Shown here: piece after piece, positions 36,351 through 46,592 of the stretch | Position numbering within the stretch: the first letter of the stretch is position 1 | Layout: each line of letters opens with the position of its first letter | Source of the DNA: Synaphobranchus kaupii | Lineage: Eukaryota > Chordata > Actinopteri > Anguilliformes > Synaphobranchidae | Direction of reading: 5' to 3' | DNA: 64,000 nucleotides | NCBI GenBank assembly: GCA_029718625.1 | Contig: CM056383.1 | Location: 21,429,930-21,493,929 of the forward strand | Made by a program: the position numbers and the translations under genes | The notes under the pieces: model-generated | Seen by the model: only the letters and a program-made list of their open reading frames with translations | What the model was told of the DNA's origin: nothing | Database searches by the model: none

Positions 36351-36900
36351 GGGTTAGACAAGGGGTAGAGGCGACCCCTGGGGGCGTGGTTCCCAGAAGT
36401 AGGTCGATGGAACAGTCGTAGGCTCGGTGCGGTGGCAGAGAACAGGCGCAACTGAACAGGAGCAACTGAACGCCTGGCGCAGGTTGTGATACTCTGGGGG
36501 CACATGGGACAAGTTTTTGTTCTCATCCCTGAGCGGTACCTGGGAGGCCACCGGAATGGCGTTGGACCACAAGCAGCTCACGTGACAGGTAGAACTCCAC
36601 TCCCGGATGGTACCGTTAGTCCAATCTATGTGTGGATTGTGTGTTGTGAGCCAGGGTCTTCCCAATATCACCACAATCTGAGGAGACTTCAGAAGGTAGA
36701 ACACTAGCTCCTCCCTGTGGTTGGCAAACACCAACACATCAATGGCGCTGGTGACCCCCTGGATTTCAGCGAGCGGTGCCCCAGTCAGCGCCCTAATGTG
36801 GAGGGACGATGATAGGCAGGATACGGGAACCCCCATGCAGCGCACAAGGGAAGATGAAGTTGGCGTCGGCCCCTGAGTCTATCAGGGCCTGAACCGTGAA
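36351..36900 (-). pseudogene. Gypsy retropepsin-like protease pseudogene
   Basis: One minus-strand frame at about 36845-36895 gives FTVQALIDSGADANFIF, containing the D-S-G aspartic protease motif. A frameshift leads to the next part, where VVILGRPWLTTHNPHIDW marks the conserved ILG(M/R)PWL region at the protease C-terminus. Retropepsin would cleave the Gag-Pol precursor; this copy is frameshifted. Confidence 0.75.
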
Positions 36901-37733
36901 CTGGACTCCCCGCCAGGAGAGTGAGAGTGGGATGGATGGATGAGGAGGATGAGAACTGAGATGCGCCTGTCAGGACCTCCTTCTTCACTGCCGGGCGGGA
37001 TCTTTTGCTGGACAGGTCAACAGAAAATGGCCGGCACCTCCATAGTAGAGACAGAGCCTTGCCTCCATGCGGCACTGACGCTCGGTAGCAGAGAACTGGG
37101 TCCGGTCCACCTGCATAGGCTAAGGAACAGTGGCCGGACAATCGGGCTGATGGGAGCTGACCGGAAGAGGAGGAACACACTGTCGGCCCCGTCCACCCGG
37201 ATCACCAAATCCACCAATCTGTCAAAGTCCAAGGGCAGGTCGTACATAGTTAACTCGTCCTGGATCTTGTCCGAGAGTCCGTGGAGGAAGGCGTCATAGA
37301 GGGCCTCCCCGTTTCAGCCAGCAGTAGCAGCCAGGGTATGAAAATCTATCGAGTAGTCGGAAACTGACTGTTGCTCTTGCCTGAGGCAAAGGAGCTGGTG
37401 AGCGCCTCAGCAAAGGCGTAGGTGTTGGTGGCCGAATTCCCCAACTCCCAGAAAGCGGTTCCCCACAAACGAACCTTCCCTCCCAGCAGAGTGAGGACAT
37501 AGGCCACCCTGGACCGCTCCGTGGGGAAGGAGGGCTGAAGCTCAAGCACCAAAGTGCACTGGGCCAGGAAGGAGCGACAGGAGCCGGGTTCTCATAAGTA
37601 GTGGTCAGGAGGAGGCAGGCGGGGTTTGCGGTTGCCCTGGGAAGTGGCGTGCGTCTGAACCTGAGTCACAGCAGAGCAGGCGGCATAGGCAGCAGCAGTA
37701 GATTCCCGGGTGAGGCTGACCATTGATAGGGCT
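36900..37733 (-). pseudogene. Gypsy gag pseudogene with degenerate zinc knuckle
   Basis: Fragments in different frames include MVSLTRESTAAAYAACSAV near 37723, LQPSFPTERSRVAYVLTLLG, DYSIDFHTLAATAG and LSDKIQDELTMYDLP, typical of fish Gypsy Gag. Near 37010-37055 is LCLYYGGAGHFLLTCPAK, a CCHC knuckle in which the second cysteine is tyrosine. At least two frameshifts and two stops are visible. Gag would form the particle and bind RNA. Confidence 0.78.
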
Positions 37734-37963
37734 TGACATTAACTTTTTGATCCACTTGTCCTTTGGACTTCAAAACGATTTCAAAAGTCTTCATTTAATC
37801 GTTATAACACTACCCAATTACTGTTACTGTATAGAAAAAAGTTGCTGAAAACGTTATTTTCATTTTATCTTTGCTTGACATTTTTCGCCTGTGCTATACA
37901 ATCTCTGCCTCAACGGAGGGGAGTGGGTGGGGTTTAGAATAGAGGAGGAGACTTTGATTGTAA
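37734..37963. other. Unassigned spacer
   Basis: Sequence between the Gypsy remnant and the foldback element. I recognise nothing in it. Confidence 0.5.
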
Positions 37964-38384
37964 ACTATGGAGCTCAATAACTGACAAAAGTATTTGAATT
38001 TGAATTTAGTATATTTGAATTATATACGTGTGACATTTTATAAACTTGAATTTTTTTGTGGTGTATTTCATAAATTTGCATTTGAACGTAGATTGAAATT
38101 CAGATTTTCAAAATTCAGATCCATAAATACAAATCTCTCTGATTCAAATTTCTGAAATTCAGGTTTTAAAAATTCAGATCCAAAAATTCAGATTTTATGT
38201 TAACTAGGCCAAAGGTGAAGCATCCGGGCTTCCCAGGAAAAGTAGTAGCTTTCGGAACTGTCAAACTCGCATTTAGCCAATCACAGAGCTGCTAGACTTC
38301 AGCTAGCGGCGGCAAGTGCGGCAACGCTGTTATTCACACCGTGGTGCAGATGACGAGCCGCAATGTTAACGAGGTAAGTATACA

Positions 38385-38995
38385 GTTATATAGCCTACGT
38401 TAGTTATATACAGGGTTGATAAACACTCAAAGCGTTGTATTATATATATATATATATATAGTGTATAATATATCACTAGTGTGGTATATTTTGTGTTAGC
38501 TAATAGTGGTCGAATTGTAAAATGTTTTCCGCAGGTAGGTAGCCTACATCCAATCTTGCCGTTCCTTTTCATTTATTTAAAAATATATATAAATTTTGCC
38601 GTATGTAGCCTATGCAATATGTCATGTTTAGCCAAAACAAAAATGTCAGTAATAGTATGCGAAACAATAATGTTTTAGCCCATTTTTTTCATGAATAAAC
38701 GTGGCTTTTTTTCGTCCTAAAGAATTGGTGTTGTTATGGATTAAAGCGCTTTATAATAAATTAAAAGGAACGGTAAGATCGGATGTAGCTACCTGCCTGC
38801 GGAAAACATTTTACAATTCGACCACTGTCGCTAACCATTGACAGCAAGCTAACGTAGCCTAAGGCTGGCGTAGGTAGAGAACATTAGCTAACGCAAAATA
38901 GTCACACTAGTAGAATACAGCATTTTGAGTGTTTATCAAGCCTGTATATAGCTAACTAACGTATATAACTATATACTTACCTGGTCCGTATAACA
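38385..38995. repeat. Second-order palindrome in the left arm
   Basis: AGTTATATACAGGGTTGATAAACACTCAAAG-type sequence at about 38402-38432 recurs inverted at 38925-38955, and AATTGTAAAATGTTTTCCGC at 38512-38531 recurs inverted at 38801-38820. A TA microsatellite at 38439-38460 interrupts the left half. The spacer 38571-38756 includes TATGTAGCCTATGCAATATG, which reappears inverted in the right arm. Confidence 0.8.
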
Positions 38996-39328
38996 TTTTT
39001 CAATTTGATTGCATGATGCATATATCTCAAATTGAAAATTGGATTCAATATTTAAATTTTAATTTTTTCATCCTTGAAATAATAGGGAAATTAACCATTC
39101 AAACTCGTTTTTCTAATTTTCTGATTTACCGTTTGTCTTTTGAAGGTTGAAAATTGCATTATTGGCATGGGTGGGTAAACCGGGGTAGTCTCTGATATCA
39201 ACGATCAATGGACGGACTCAACCATGACCGTAGGGGAGCGATAACAAAGACTTCTTTCTTATTAGTCACTGGCTTAGCCTTTTACCTTGACGTTTATGGT
39301 GCAGGATAAGTGCCTAAAATAAGAATAG

Positions 39329-39667
39329 GCCCGACTGAGAGGTCGGTGGAGCATGGCTGCATCTCAATATTATTTCTTTACTCCTCTCGTCCTTTCCTCC
39401 ACTCCCCCACTACCACTCGTCTCCTACCCGGACGTATGCAAAACTGCGGGAACATTTCAAGTACAAATAGTTGCCTGTACAGTATAGGCCTACTATATAT
39501 CTGACTTCGCGGTTTGAGTCGAGGTATTAATGAATATGTAACCATTAATATGTAATCAGCAACATTAGATTAAAACACAAAAATCGGTTTCCAGCGCACG
39601 GAGGAGAGGAGGTGGTAGGCTAGTGGAGTCAAGGAGGATGCATTTTTCGAGTATTGGGAAGCACCCC
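39329..39667. mobile_element. Small foldback insertion present only in the left arm
   Basis: The segment is missing from the right arm, where AGTGCCAAAAATAAGAC passes directly on to the ATATCTTAC region. Its ends, with TGCATCTCAATATT and (complement) GTGCTTCCCAATACTCG, are weakly inverted. Pyrimidine-rich CCTCTCGTCCTTTCCTCCAC at about 39383 pairs with GGAGGAGAGGAGGTGGTAGG at 39599. It is probably a non-autonomous DNA element. Confidence 0.6.
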
Positions 39668-39840
39668 ACATATCTTACTCCGAGCTGGCAAATGATCTAG
39701 CAACTGATAAGCCGGCACTGGTAAGAAGCCGTCTATTGATTCGCCGAGGTAGCCTAACTCATGTGCCTGGCTTAGCAACCCACTGGATTTGCAACTGACT
39801 TGGCTGGTCACTGGCATTCCTAGCCTGGTCACTCATGTAC

Positions 39841-41149
39841 AAACATAATAAAAAACAAACACAAACCAACTCACAAAACATTTGTCTAAAAATGGCAAAT
39901 GTAATCACAGTAAATAAACCATAGGCTATGCGAGTAATTGTGCTGTCAGTCAACAGCAACACTAACAGCATCAGTGTTTAGCCCAAATTTATAGGCTACA
40001 GCAGTAGAAGAATTGTATAAATCAAACATAAATCTGAAAACTCATCCAATGACACAATGTCTAAAAAACTACTGCCTACATTCTCAGCATTGAATAGTAG
40101 GATTGTTCCTGTCCAAAAGTTAAATAGTTCTGCCCCATGTTGGATTTCGACCGAGATCGCAGGGTAGCCTAAGCAGGAATTCCACCGGGCTACCTAGATA
40201 TCATTTTAAGTTTAAGTTTAATGCTCGATCGGTTTTGCTTCATCATTCAAATCTTTAAACAGATTTTTAATGTGGCAATAAAAGTGACTGTAATTAATCA
40301 ATTAGGAGCTATGGTTTTTATTTTTAATGGGGTAAAATTACATGTAGGTAGGCTAAATATTTTACTTTGACAAGCCAGTTGTGGATCTCTTATCCACGGT
40401 GGCCCCCTAGTGGTAGTCATCAACATCCCAATTACAGTAGGCCTATTCATTTTTCTCAGAAATTATAAATTACAGGTTAAACCCCAAAAGTTCTGTAACC
40501 TTCATCTTGGCACAGCCACAGACAATAAAATGCATAAAACCCACCGTTTCTAGGCTACATCAAAAATCATGTTCCGATATAGGAACAATAATAGGCTACC
40601 TGATATTATTGAAAAGTTGTAGGCTATAAACAAACTTTCGGTTATAGTTTGCCAATGTCCAATGAAGTTGACATTTCCACAGTGACCACCTATCGCACGT
40701 GTAGCTGTAATAGCCTACATTGCTGTGGATGTAAAAACATAGTCTACCTTTTAACGTAGGCCTAATCAAAGGCTATAGAGCCTATAGCCTACACACAATA
40801 GGCTACGTATTTGTATGCCTAGGCTACATATAAGCTTATGTGACGATTCTGACAAATTTATTCTGTTGCAAATGTCTGATGGTAGGATAGGCCTCTTCTT
40901 CAATTCGAAGTTTAAAACATGGATGTGCTGCAGTAAATCGTTTTTGAGATATGACACTTGGGCTAAATAAGACAAGTAGCCTAGCAAATATGTGAAAATT
41001 GCTTCTGGTGGGCCAAAGTTAATGAGGTTAACTGATTTCCAAGTCCTTTGCTTGAATTGAACGACTGTTGCCTCGTGGATAGCTGCAGACTCAAACTGCA
41101 AATGCAAGAGAGATGATAAATTAGCCTAATTCAGAAATTGTAAAAAAAA
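39841..41149. other. Unique centre of the foldback element
   Basis: The centre contains no recognisable transposase. The words TAGGCT, AGCCTA and TAGGCC are strikingly frequent between about 39950 and 41110. One minus-strand frame at 40766-41107 (113 codons) includes SAAIHEATVVQFKQRTWKS and is preceded on that strand by CTCTCTTGCATTTGCAG, which looks like a splice acceptor. I do not recognise the protein and it may be chance. Confidence 0.45.
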
Positions 41150-42568
41150 AAAAAAATCGTCAATACAGTGGGTTGCCATGCTAGGTACGTGAGTGACCAG
41201 CCTAGGAATGCCAGTGACCAGCCAGGTCAGTTGCAAAATACAAATCCAGTGGGTTGCTAAGCCAGGCACATGAGCTACCAGCCTCAGCGAATCAATAGAG
41301 GGCTTCTCATTCACCCCCGCTGGCTTATCAGCTGCTAGATCATTCGCCAGCTTCAAGTAAGATATGCTCCTCACAGTAGTCTTATTTTTGGCACTTATCC
41401 TGCACCCTGAACGTCACGGTAAAAGGCTAAGCCAGCGACTAATAAGAAAGAAGGCTTTGTTATCGCTCCCCTACGGTCATGGTTGAGTCCGTCCATTGAT
41501 CGTTGATATTAGAAACTACCCCGGTTTACCCACCCACGCCAATAATGCAATTTTCAACTTTCAAAAGACAAACGGTAAATCAGAATATCGAGTTTGAATG
41601 GTTCATTTTCCTTTTATTTCAGGGATAAAACAATGAAAATTGATATATATATTTATATACGTTAGTTATATACAGGGTTGATAAACACTCAAAGCGCTGT
41701 ATTGCTACTAGTGTGACTATTTTGCGTTAGCTAATGTTCTCTACCTACACCAGGCTTACGGTAGCTTGCTGTCAATGGTTAGGTACAGTGGTCGAACTGT
41801 AAAATGTTTTCCGCAGGCAGGTAGCTACATCCGATCTTACCGTTCCTTTTAATTTATTATAAAGCGCTTTAATCCATAACAACACCAATTCTTTAGGATG
41901 AACAAAAGTCACGTTTATTCATGGAAAAAATAGGCTAAAACATTAGTTTCGCAGGTAAGCGTACCATTACTGACATTTTTATTTTGGCCAAACATGACAT
42001 ATTGCATAGGCTACATACGGCAAAATTAATATATTTTTTTAAATAAATGAAAAGGAATGGCAAGATTGGATGTAGGCTACCTGCCTGCAGAAAACATTTT
42101 ACAATTCGACCACTATTAGCTAATGCAAAATATATCACACTAGTAGCAATACAGCGCTTTGAGTGTTTATCAACCCTGTATATAACTAACGTAGGCTATA
42201 TAACTATATACGTACTTACCTCGTTAACATTAGGGCTCGTCATCTGCACCACGGCGTGAATAACAGCATTGCCGCACTTGCCGCCGCTAGCTGAAGTCTA
42301 GCAGCTCTGTGATTGGCTAAATGCGAGTTTGACAGTTCCGAAAGCTTCTACTTTTCCTGGGAAGCCCGGATGCTTCACCTTTGGCCTAGTTAACAAAATC
42401 TGAATTTTTGGATCTGAATTTTGAAAATCTGAATTTCAATCTACGTTTAAATGCAAATTTATGAAATACACCACAAAAAAATTCAAGTTTATGAAATGTC
42501 ACACGTATATAATTCAAATACACTAAATTCAAATTCAAATACTTTTGTCAGTTATTGAGCTCCATAGT

Positions 42569-42642
42569 AAAAGTATAGCCAGGCTAAAAATCCTGCATAA
42601 TGCACCTTTAAGTTAGCTAAGATAAATGCATTATGTAGCTAG
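42569..42642. other. Spacer ending in LTR target duplication
   Basis: Contains AAAATCCTGCATAATGCACC followed by TTTAAG, which resembles the end of TTAA-flanked fish DNA elements, then the GCTAG target copy at 42638-42642. Confidence 0.4.
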
Positions 42643-43587
42643 TGTGACGACCAGGCACAGATGTAGAACGCAAAAAGGCGGACTTGAAGCCAGATGTAAA
42701 ATAAAACTCCCGAAGGAGATTTTATTACACACAGTAGCACGGTACAGAGCGTTAGGCAGTTTGTAGTAAGTTCAATGCAAAGGTCAAAAACACAGGCAGG
42801 CAATCCGTAAATGCAAAGTACAAAAATCAGAAAGCAAGGCTCGTGGTTAAACTCCAGGCAAGGGTCGAGATCCAGGATATCTGTCAGCAGAAAAACAAAA
42901 CAGGATCAGGAATAGAACTGGCAGAAGACGTGGTCGTAAACAAACAAGGTCAAAATGAGGAATCAAAACAATAAATGCTCAAAAGTACAAACAGTAAACT
43001 GAGGCAACAATCTCACACAGAACACAAGCTAAAACAGGGTTTAAATACAATCACAGACAGGTGCAACAAATCAGAGAGAGCAGAAAGTGGAAACGAGAAT
43101 CAGCTGTAGCGAGTAGAAGAGTTAATGAGGAAATCAGGAAAGAGAATATTGACAGCAAAGGCAGAAAAGAGATACAGCTGTAGCGAGTAGAGAAGATGAC
43201 GTTAGATAATTAGTAGATTAGTAGAAACCCTAATTTCTATAAAGTTAGTAGATTAGTATCTCTAAACATTACAAGGAAGTTAGTCATTGGTAGATCCCCC
43301 CCCCCTTGGCGTCGTTCATCCACTGCAGGATGTAGCCCTCCGCGGATTCCTTCCACCTGGTTCTGTCCTGAGCTTGTCTTTGCCCATGTGTCTCTTGATG
43401 TCGTCACGCCATCACTTTGCTGGTCTTCCTCAGGTTCTATTATAGATTAGTAAACCTTAATTCTATAAAGTTAGTAAATTAGTAATCATTAGTACTGAAA
43501 GAAGGAAATAGCAGGAAACTACAGAGAAAACCAAAATCACTGAAAACACAGGGAAACGTGTGACGGAGTGGGAACACAAACATTACA
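42643..43587 (-). mobile_element. Solo LTR, 945 bp, with perfect target duplication
   Basis: Read on the minus strand it begins TGTAATGTTTGTGTTCCCAC and ends TGCCTGGTCGTCACA. It is flanked by GCTAG at 42638-42642 and 43588-43592. Near its 3' end the minus strand has AATAAAATCTCC (about 42717-42728), a polyadenylation signal. It contains an RTE fragment at 43308-43440. Shared motifs such as the ATTAGTA cluster and ACAGAGAAA...CCAAAATCAC show that the sequence at 63085-64000 belongs to the same LTR group. Confidence 0.85.
43308..43440 (-). pseudogene. RTE-type LINE C-terminal fragment inside the LTR
   Basis: Minus-strand translation gives RWKESAEGYILQWMND and, in another frame upstream, DDIKRHMGKDKL, resembling the end of RTE-clade LINE ORF2 proteins (a RW.DDI...W...E.Y..QW pattern). 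The fragment is flanked by a direct repeat of about 45 bp (43216-43260 and 43445-43488). A 10-base C tract adjoins at 43298-43307. It is short, so the clade assignment is tentative. Confidence 0.5.
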
Positions 43588-43592
43588 GCTAG

Positions 43593-44877
43593 CTACGTAA
43601 CGGTACATACTCGCTAAAATGTAAAAGCTGGAATCTAGCTAACATTAGACATCTAGCTAAATCTTGCAAGATCTGGCAACCCTGCCTTCACTCCGGTCGT
43701 TACGTTACTCAGTGTGACTGGCGTTGTCTGACACCGCCCATAAACTGTAAGCGCTCTTGGGCATTGTAGTTCACAGTAAAGCAGGTACCTAGTACATGTG
43801 CAGTAGTTTGGGGCTATATCTCTGCTGTCACTACAGGTAGAAAGTTGGTTGAGAGCTTTTATAATCAGGACAGGAGGAGAGCTACTTTTCTACAAATCAA
43901 ACATAATTTTTCAGTGGAACTCCCATTTAAGCAATATGCCCAATGGTGAGTGTTTGAAGTACAGTAGACATATACAGGGCTACATCAGTTGTCAAAGCTC
44001 TGTGCTGATACACCTTGAGAGCAGGCTGATGTTAGCGTTAGGGCTGATCAATTTCCTGTCTTTTGAGGCTTTTGGCAAACGCATACATTTCACTTAAAAC
44101 TCATTTTTGCGATTAATTACTATTAGTAAGGGCAGCTATAAAATTAATCACTAATACATGGAAGAAATTGAGGAAATGTGTGCTCTTGAGCAATCGGACA
44201 TCCAGTAAGCTCAGTAAAAGTTAATCAAGCTGTAGTAAATTAGAAACAAGCTGCAGAGGGGCGCTTGTGGGTCAGCTCCCAATTAGGGACCACATCCCTT
44301 GTCTCACTAGGTCCTAACAACGGCTGGGGGAGAAGAATTTCCATCACAGCCGGAATTCTGTGATCCCAGCCGCAGCATGACGCACACCAGTAAATTCCCC
44401 ACAAACCCAATCCAGGTCTTTACATGTGCTGGGCTTTTCATGTTGAACTGGAAAAAAACAGGATTGCAGTTTAATGCAGACATGAGTTAGAGAGACATAA
44501 TGTGTCCATTGAGTCATTGGACACATCCTGTCTCTCAATGGCATTGACGCCTTTTAATTTTACTTAATGAATTATAGTGAGGTGGATTTTATTCATGTGT
44601 CTGTCTCTCATCTCACCCCAACATGAGAGCAACATGGCAGTGATAAAGTTGAAGGCATGTTTCAAAGACCCATGCAGGGTTGCATCAGTGTTGTTTTTTC
44701 ATATGCATTTTTTCATAGGTGCATTTACCTTCAATACAAATACCATTTTCACAGAGGGAAGAGGATGGTCTGCTGCATTGTGTTACTAGTGCTCCAGTCT
44801 TGGGGCAATCCCCCAACACATTGCTTTCTGCTCAATAGAAAATGTCCAGGACCAGTACAACTAAAACAGCAAAAATA
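43593..44877. other. Unrecognised noncoding sequence
   Basis: No gene is recognised. The first 300 bp contain repeated TAGCTA motifs and GGGCATTGTAGTTCAC, probably mobile-element debris. About 44220-44400 is GC-richer and non-repetitive. Confidence 0.45.
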
Positions 44878-46590
44878 CAGTTAGGTTTGTAAGTATTTGG
44901 ACAGTGACACAATTTTTGTTGTTTTGGCTCTGTACTCCAGCACATTGGATTTGAAATGGAACAGTGACTATGAGGTTAAAGTGCAGACTTTCAGCATTAA
45001 TTTGAGGGTTTTTACGTCCATATCGGGTGAATGGTGTAGTAATTGAAGCCATTTTTATGCATAGTCCCCCCCATTTCAGGGGATCAAAAGTATGTCATGA
45101 CATGACTTCCTGATGTCTGTGACCCAACAACATCAAAAGAATCTTGTTATCTTATTTGCAGGTACTCTTACAAGCGATACTACTATCTCTCTGCATTTGA
45201 ATGGATCTCTATGGGAATTTGGGGGTGGGACTAGATTAAGCTGTAAATTACATGGGAATAGTATGGAACTAGCCTCAAACCATCACTATACTACCAGATA
45301 TGCAGTAGATATGGATGGATCACTTTAAAGGGATAGTTCGAAATTTTGGACATAATGTCTCAATTACGACTTACCCATGATGTAGTTGATTGATGGAAAC
45401 CATTTTCAGCTAATTCCATGCTGTCCCTTCTTTTGGACATACACACATTGCTAATGCTAGCGCAGCTCTAAGGTAACCGGTAGCATCCACTACCAAATGC
45501 ACTTAAACACTCCACAGTGCACCCAAAGCAAATAAAATACGACGACAGTCTATCTGGGGAGCGATACTTTTCGTTACCTATGAATGTATTGCCGGCACTG
45601 GTCGACTACAACAACAAAGAAGAGCAACAAGTTGCAATGGCCACGTTCGCTCCGCCGCCGTACTTCCACAGAGAATATAGGTCAGCACAAAGTAAAGGAT
45701 TCAACGATAGTTTGACTTCAAAAATTATGGTATAAACACTCAAAATAACCCTGATAGACTGTCGTCGTATTTTATTTGCTTTGGGTGCACTGTGGAGTGT
45801 TTAAGTGCGTTTGGTAGTGGATGCTACCGGTTACCTTAGAGTTGCGCTAGCATTAGCAACGTGTGTATGTCCAAAAGAAGGGACAGCATGGAATTAGCTG
45901 AAAATGCTTTCCATCAATCAACTACATCATGGGTAAGTCGTAATTGAGACATTATGTCCAAAATTCCGAACTATCCCTTTAAGGGTTGTTTCTCCTGACC
46001 TATTTTCCTATTGAACTCTATGGAAAAATGAGTCAGGAGAAACAACCCTTAAAGTGATCCATCCATATCTACTGCATTTCTGGCAGCAGAGTGATGGTTT
46101 GAGGCTCGTTTGATACCTCAGGCCCTTGATGACTTACAGACATTTAACCAATCATGGGTTCCATACTATTCCCATGTAATTTACAGCTTAATCTAGTCCC
46201 ATCCCCCAATTCCCATAGAGATCCATTCAAATGCAGAGAGATTATAGTTTTGCGTGTAAGAGTACCTGAAAATAAGATATCAAGAGTCTTTTGATGTTGT
46301 TGGGTCACAGACATCAGGAAGTCATGACATGCAAAGGATATGCAACCAAACATTAAATATGATAACTTTATTAAAGTTTATGTTAACTTGTCCAATTACT
46401 TTTGGTCCCCTAAAATGGGGGGACTATGTATAAAAATGGTTACAATTGCTACGTAAAAACCCTGAAATTAAAGCTGAAAGTCTGCACTTTAACGTCATAG
46501 TCACTGTTCCATTTAAAATCCAATGTGCTGGAGTACAGAGCCAAAACAACAAAAATTGTGTCACTGTCCAAATACTTATGGACCTAACTG
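44878..46590. mobile_element. Tc1/mariner-type foldback element with nested insertion
   Basis: The ends read CAGTTAGGTTTGTAAGTATT and its complement and are flanked by TA at 44876-44877 and 46591-46592. Removing the inner element and one TTAA leaves about 1.06 kb that is nearly all inverted repeat: left arm 44878-45328 plus 45983-46000, a loop of about 30 bp, right arm 46031-46590. The left arm lacks about 85 bp present in the right arm (after TGGTTTGAGGCTC at 46104). No transposase. A second partial copy lies at 25900-26203. Confidence 0.88.
45329..45978. mobile_element. TTAA-flanked foldback element (piggyBac-like MITE)
   Basis: The 650-bp element has TTAA on both sides (45325-45328, 45979-45982) and starts AGGGATAGTTCGAAATTTTG, complemented at the right end. 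Arms of about 220 bp (45329-45550 and 45757-45978) pair nearly perfectly around a 200-bp unique loop. TTAA is the target of piggyBac-type elements. It sits inside the left arm of the outer foldback element. The frame at 45517-45735 spans arm and loop and is not a recognised protein. Confidence 0.82.
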
Positions 46591-46592
46591 TA

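Larger units (their letters stand above)
34789..37733 (-). mobile_element. Eroded Ty3/Gypsy LTR retrotransposon
   Basis: About 2.95 kb on the minus strand carry gag, protease, reverse transcriptase and RNase H in Ty3/Gypsy order. The region is markedly GC-richer than the surroundings. Integrase is nearly all missing: after RNase H the frame passes within about 100 codons to TGTCATGTCTCGTGCC (minus, near 34814), which looks like the start of the 3' LTR. The gag end stops at about 37733 without a visible 5' LTR. Several in-frame stops and frameshifts make it inactive. Confidence 0.88.
37964..42568. mobile_element. 4.6-kb foldback element with palindromes inside both arms
   Basis: The ends read ACTATGGAGCTCAATAACTG and its complement CAGTTATTGAGCTCCATAGT. 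The left arm, 37964-39840, pairs with the right arm, 41150-42568, with mismatches and indels. Each arm also contains a second-order palindrome: in the left arm about 38385-38570 is the inverse of 38757-38995, and in the right arm about 41665-41860 is the inverse of 42045-42210. The CCATTGATC...CCTACGGTCATGG region (39205-39235, 41465-41500) is shared between arms. The left arm carries a further insertion (39329-39667). The centre (39841-41149) is unique. I cannot name the superfamily; the flanks TAA and AAA give no clear target duplication. Confidence 0.8.

Noticed and set aside
40766..41107. Possible host exon in the centre of the large foldback element
   Set aside because: Not recognised as any protein and lying inside a mobile element; kept only as a finding, not annotated as a gene.
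45517..45735. A 72-codon frame within the TTAA foldback element
   Set aside because: It starts in the inverted arm and crosses the loop; no similarity to a transposase is visible.
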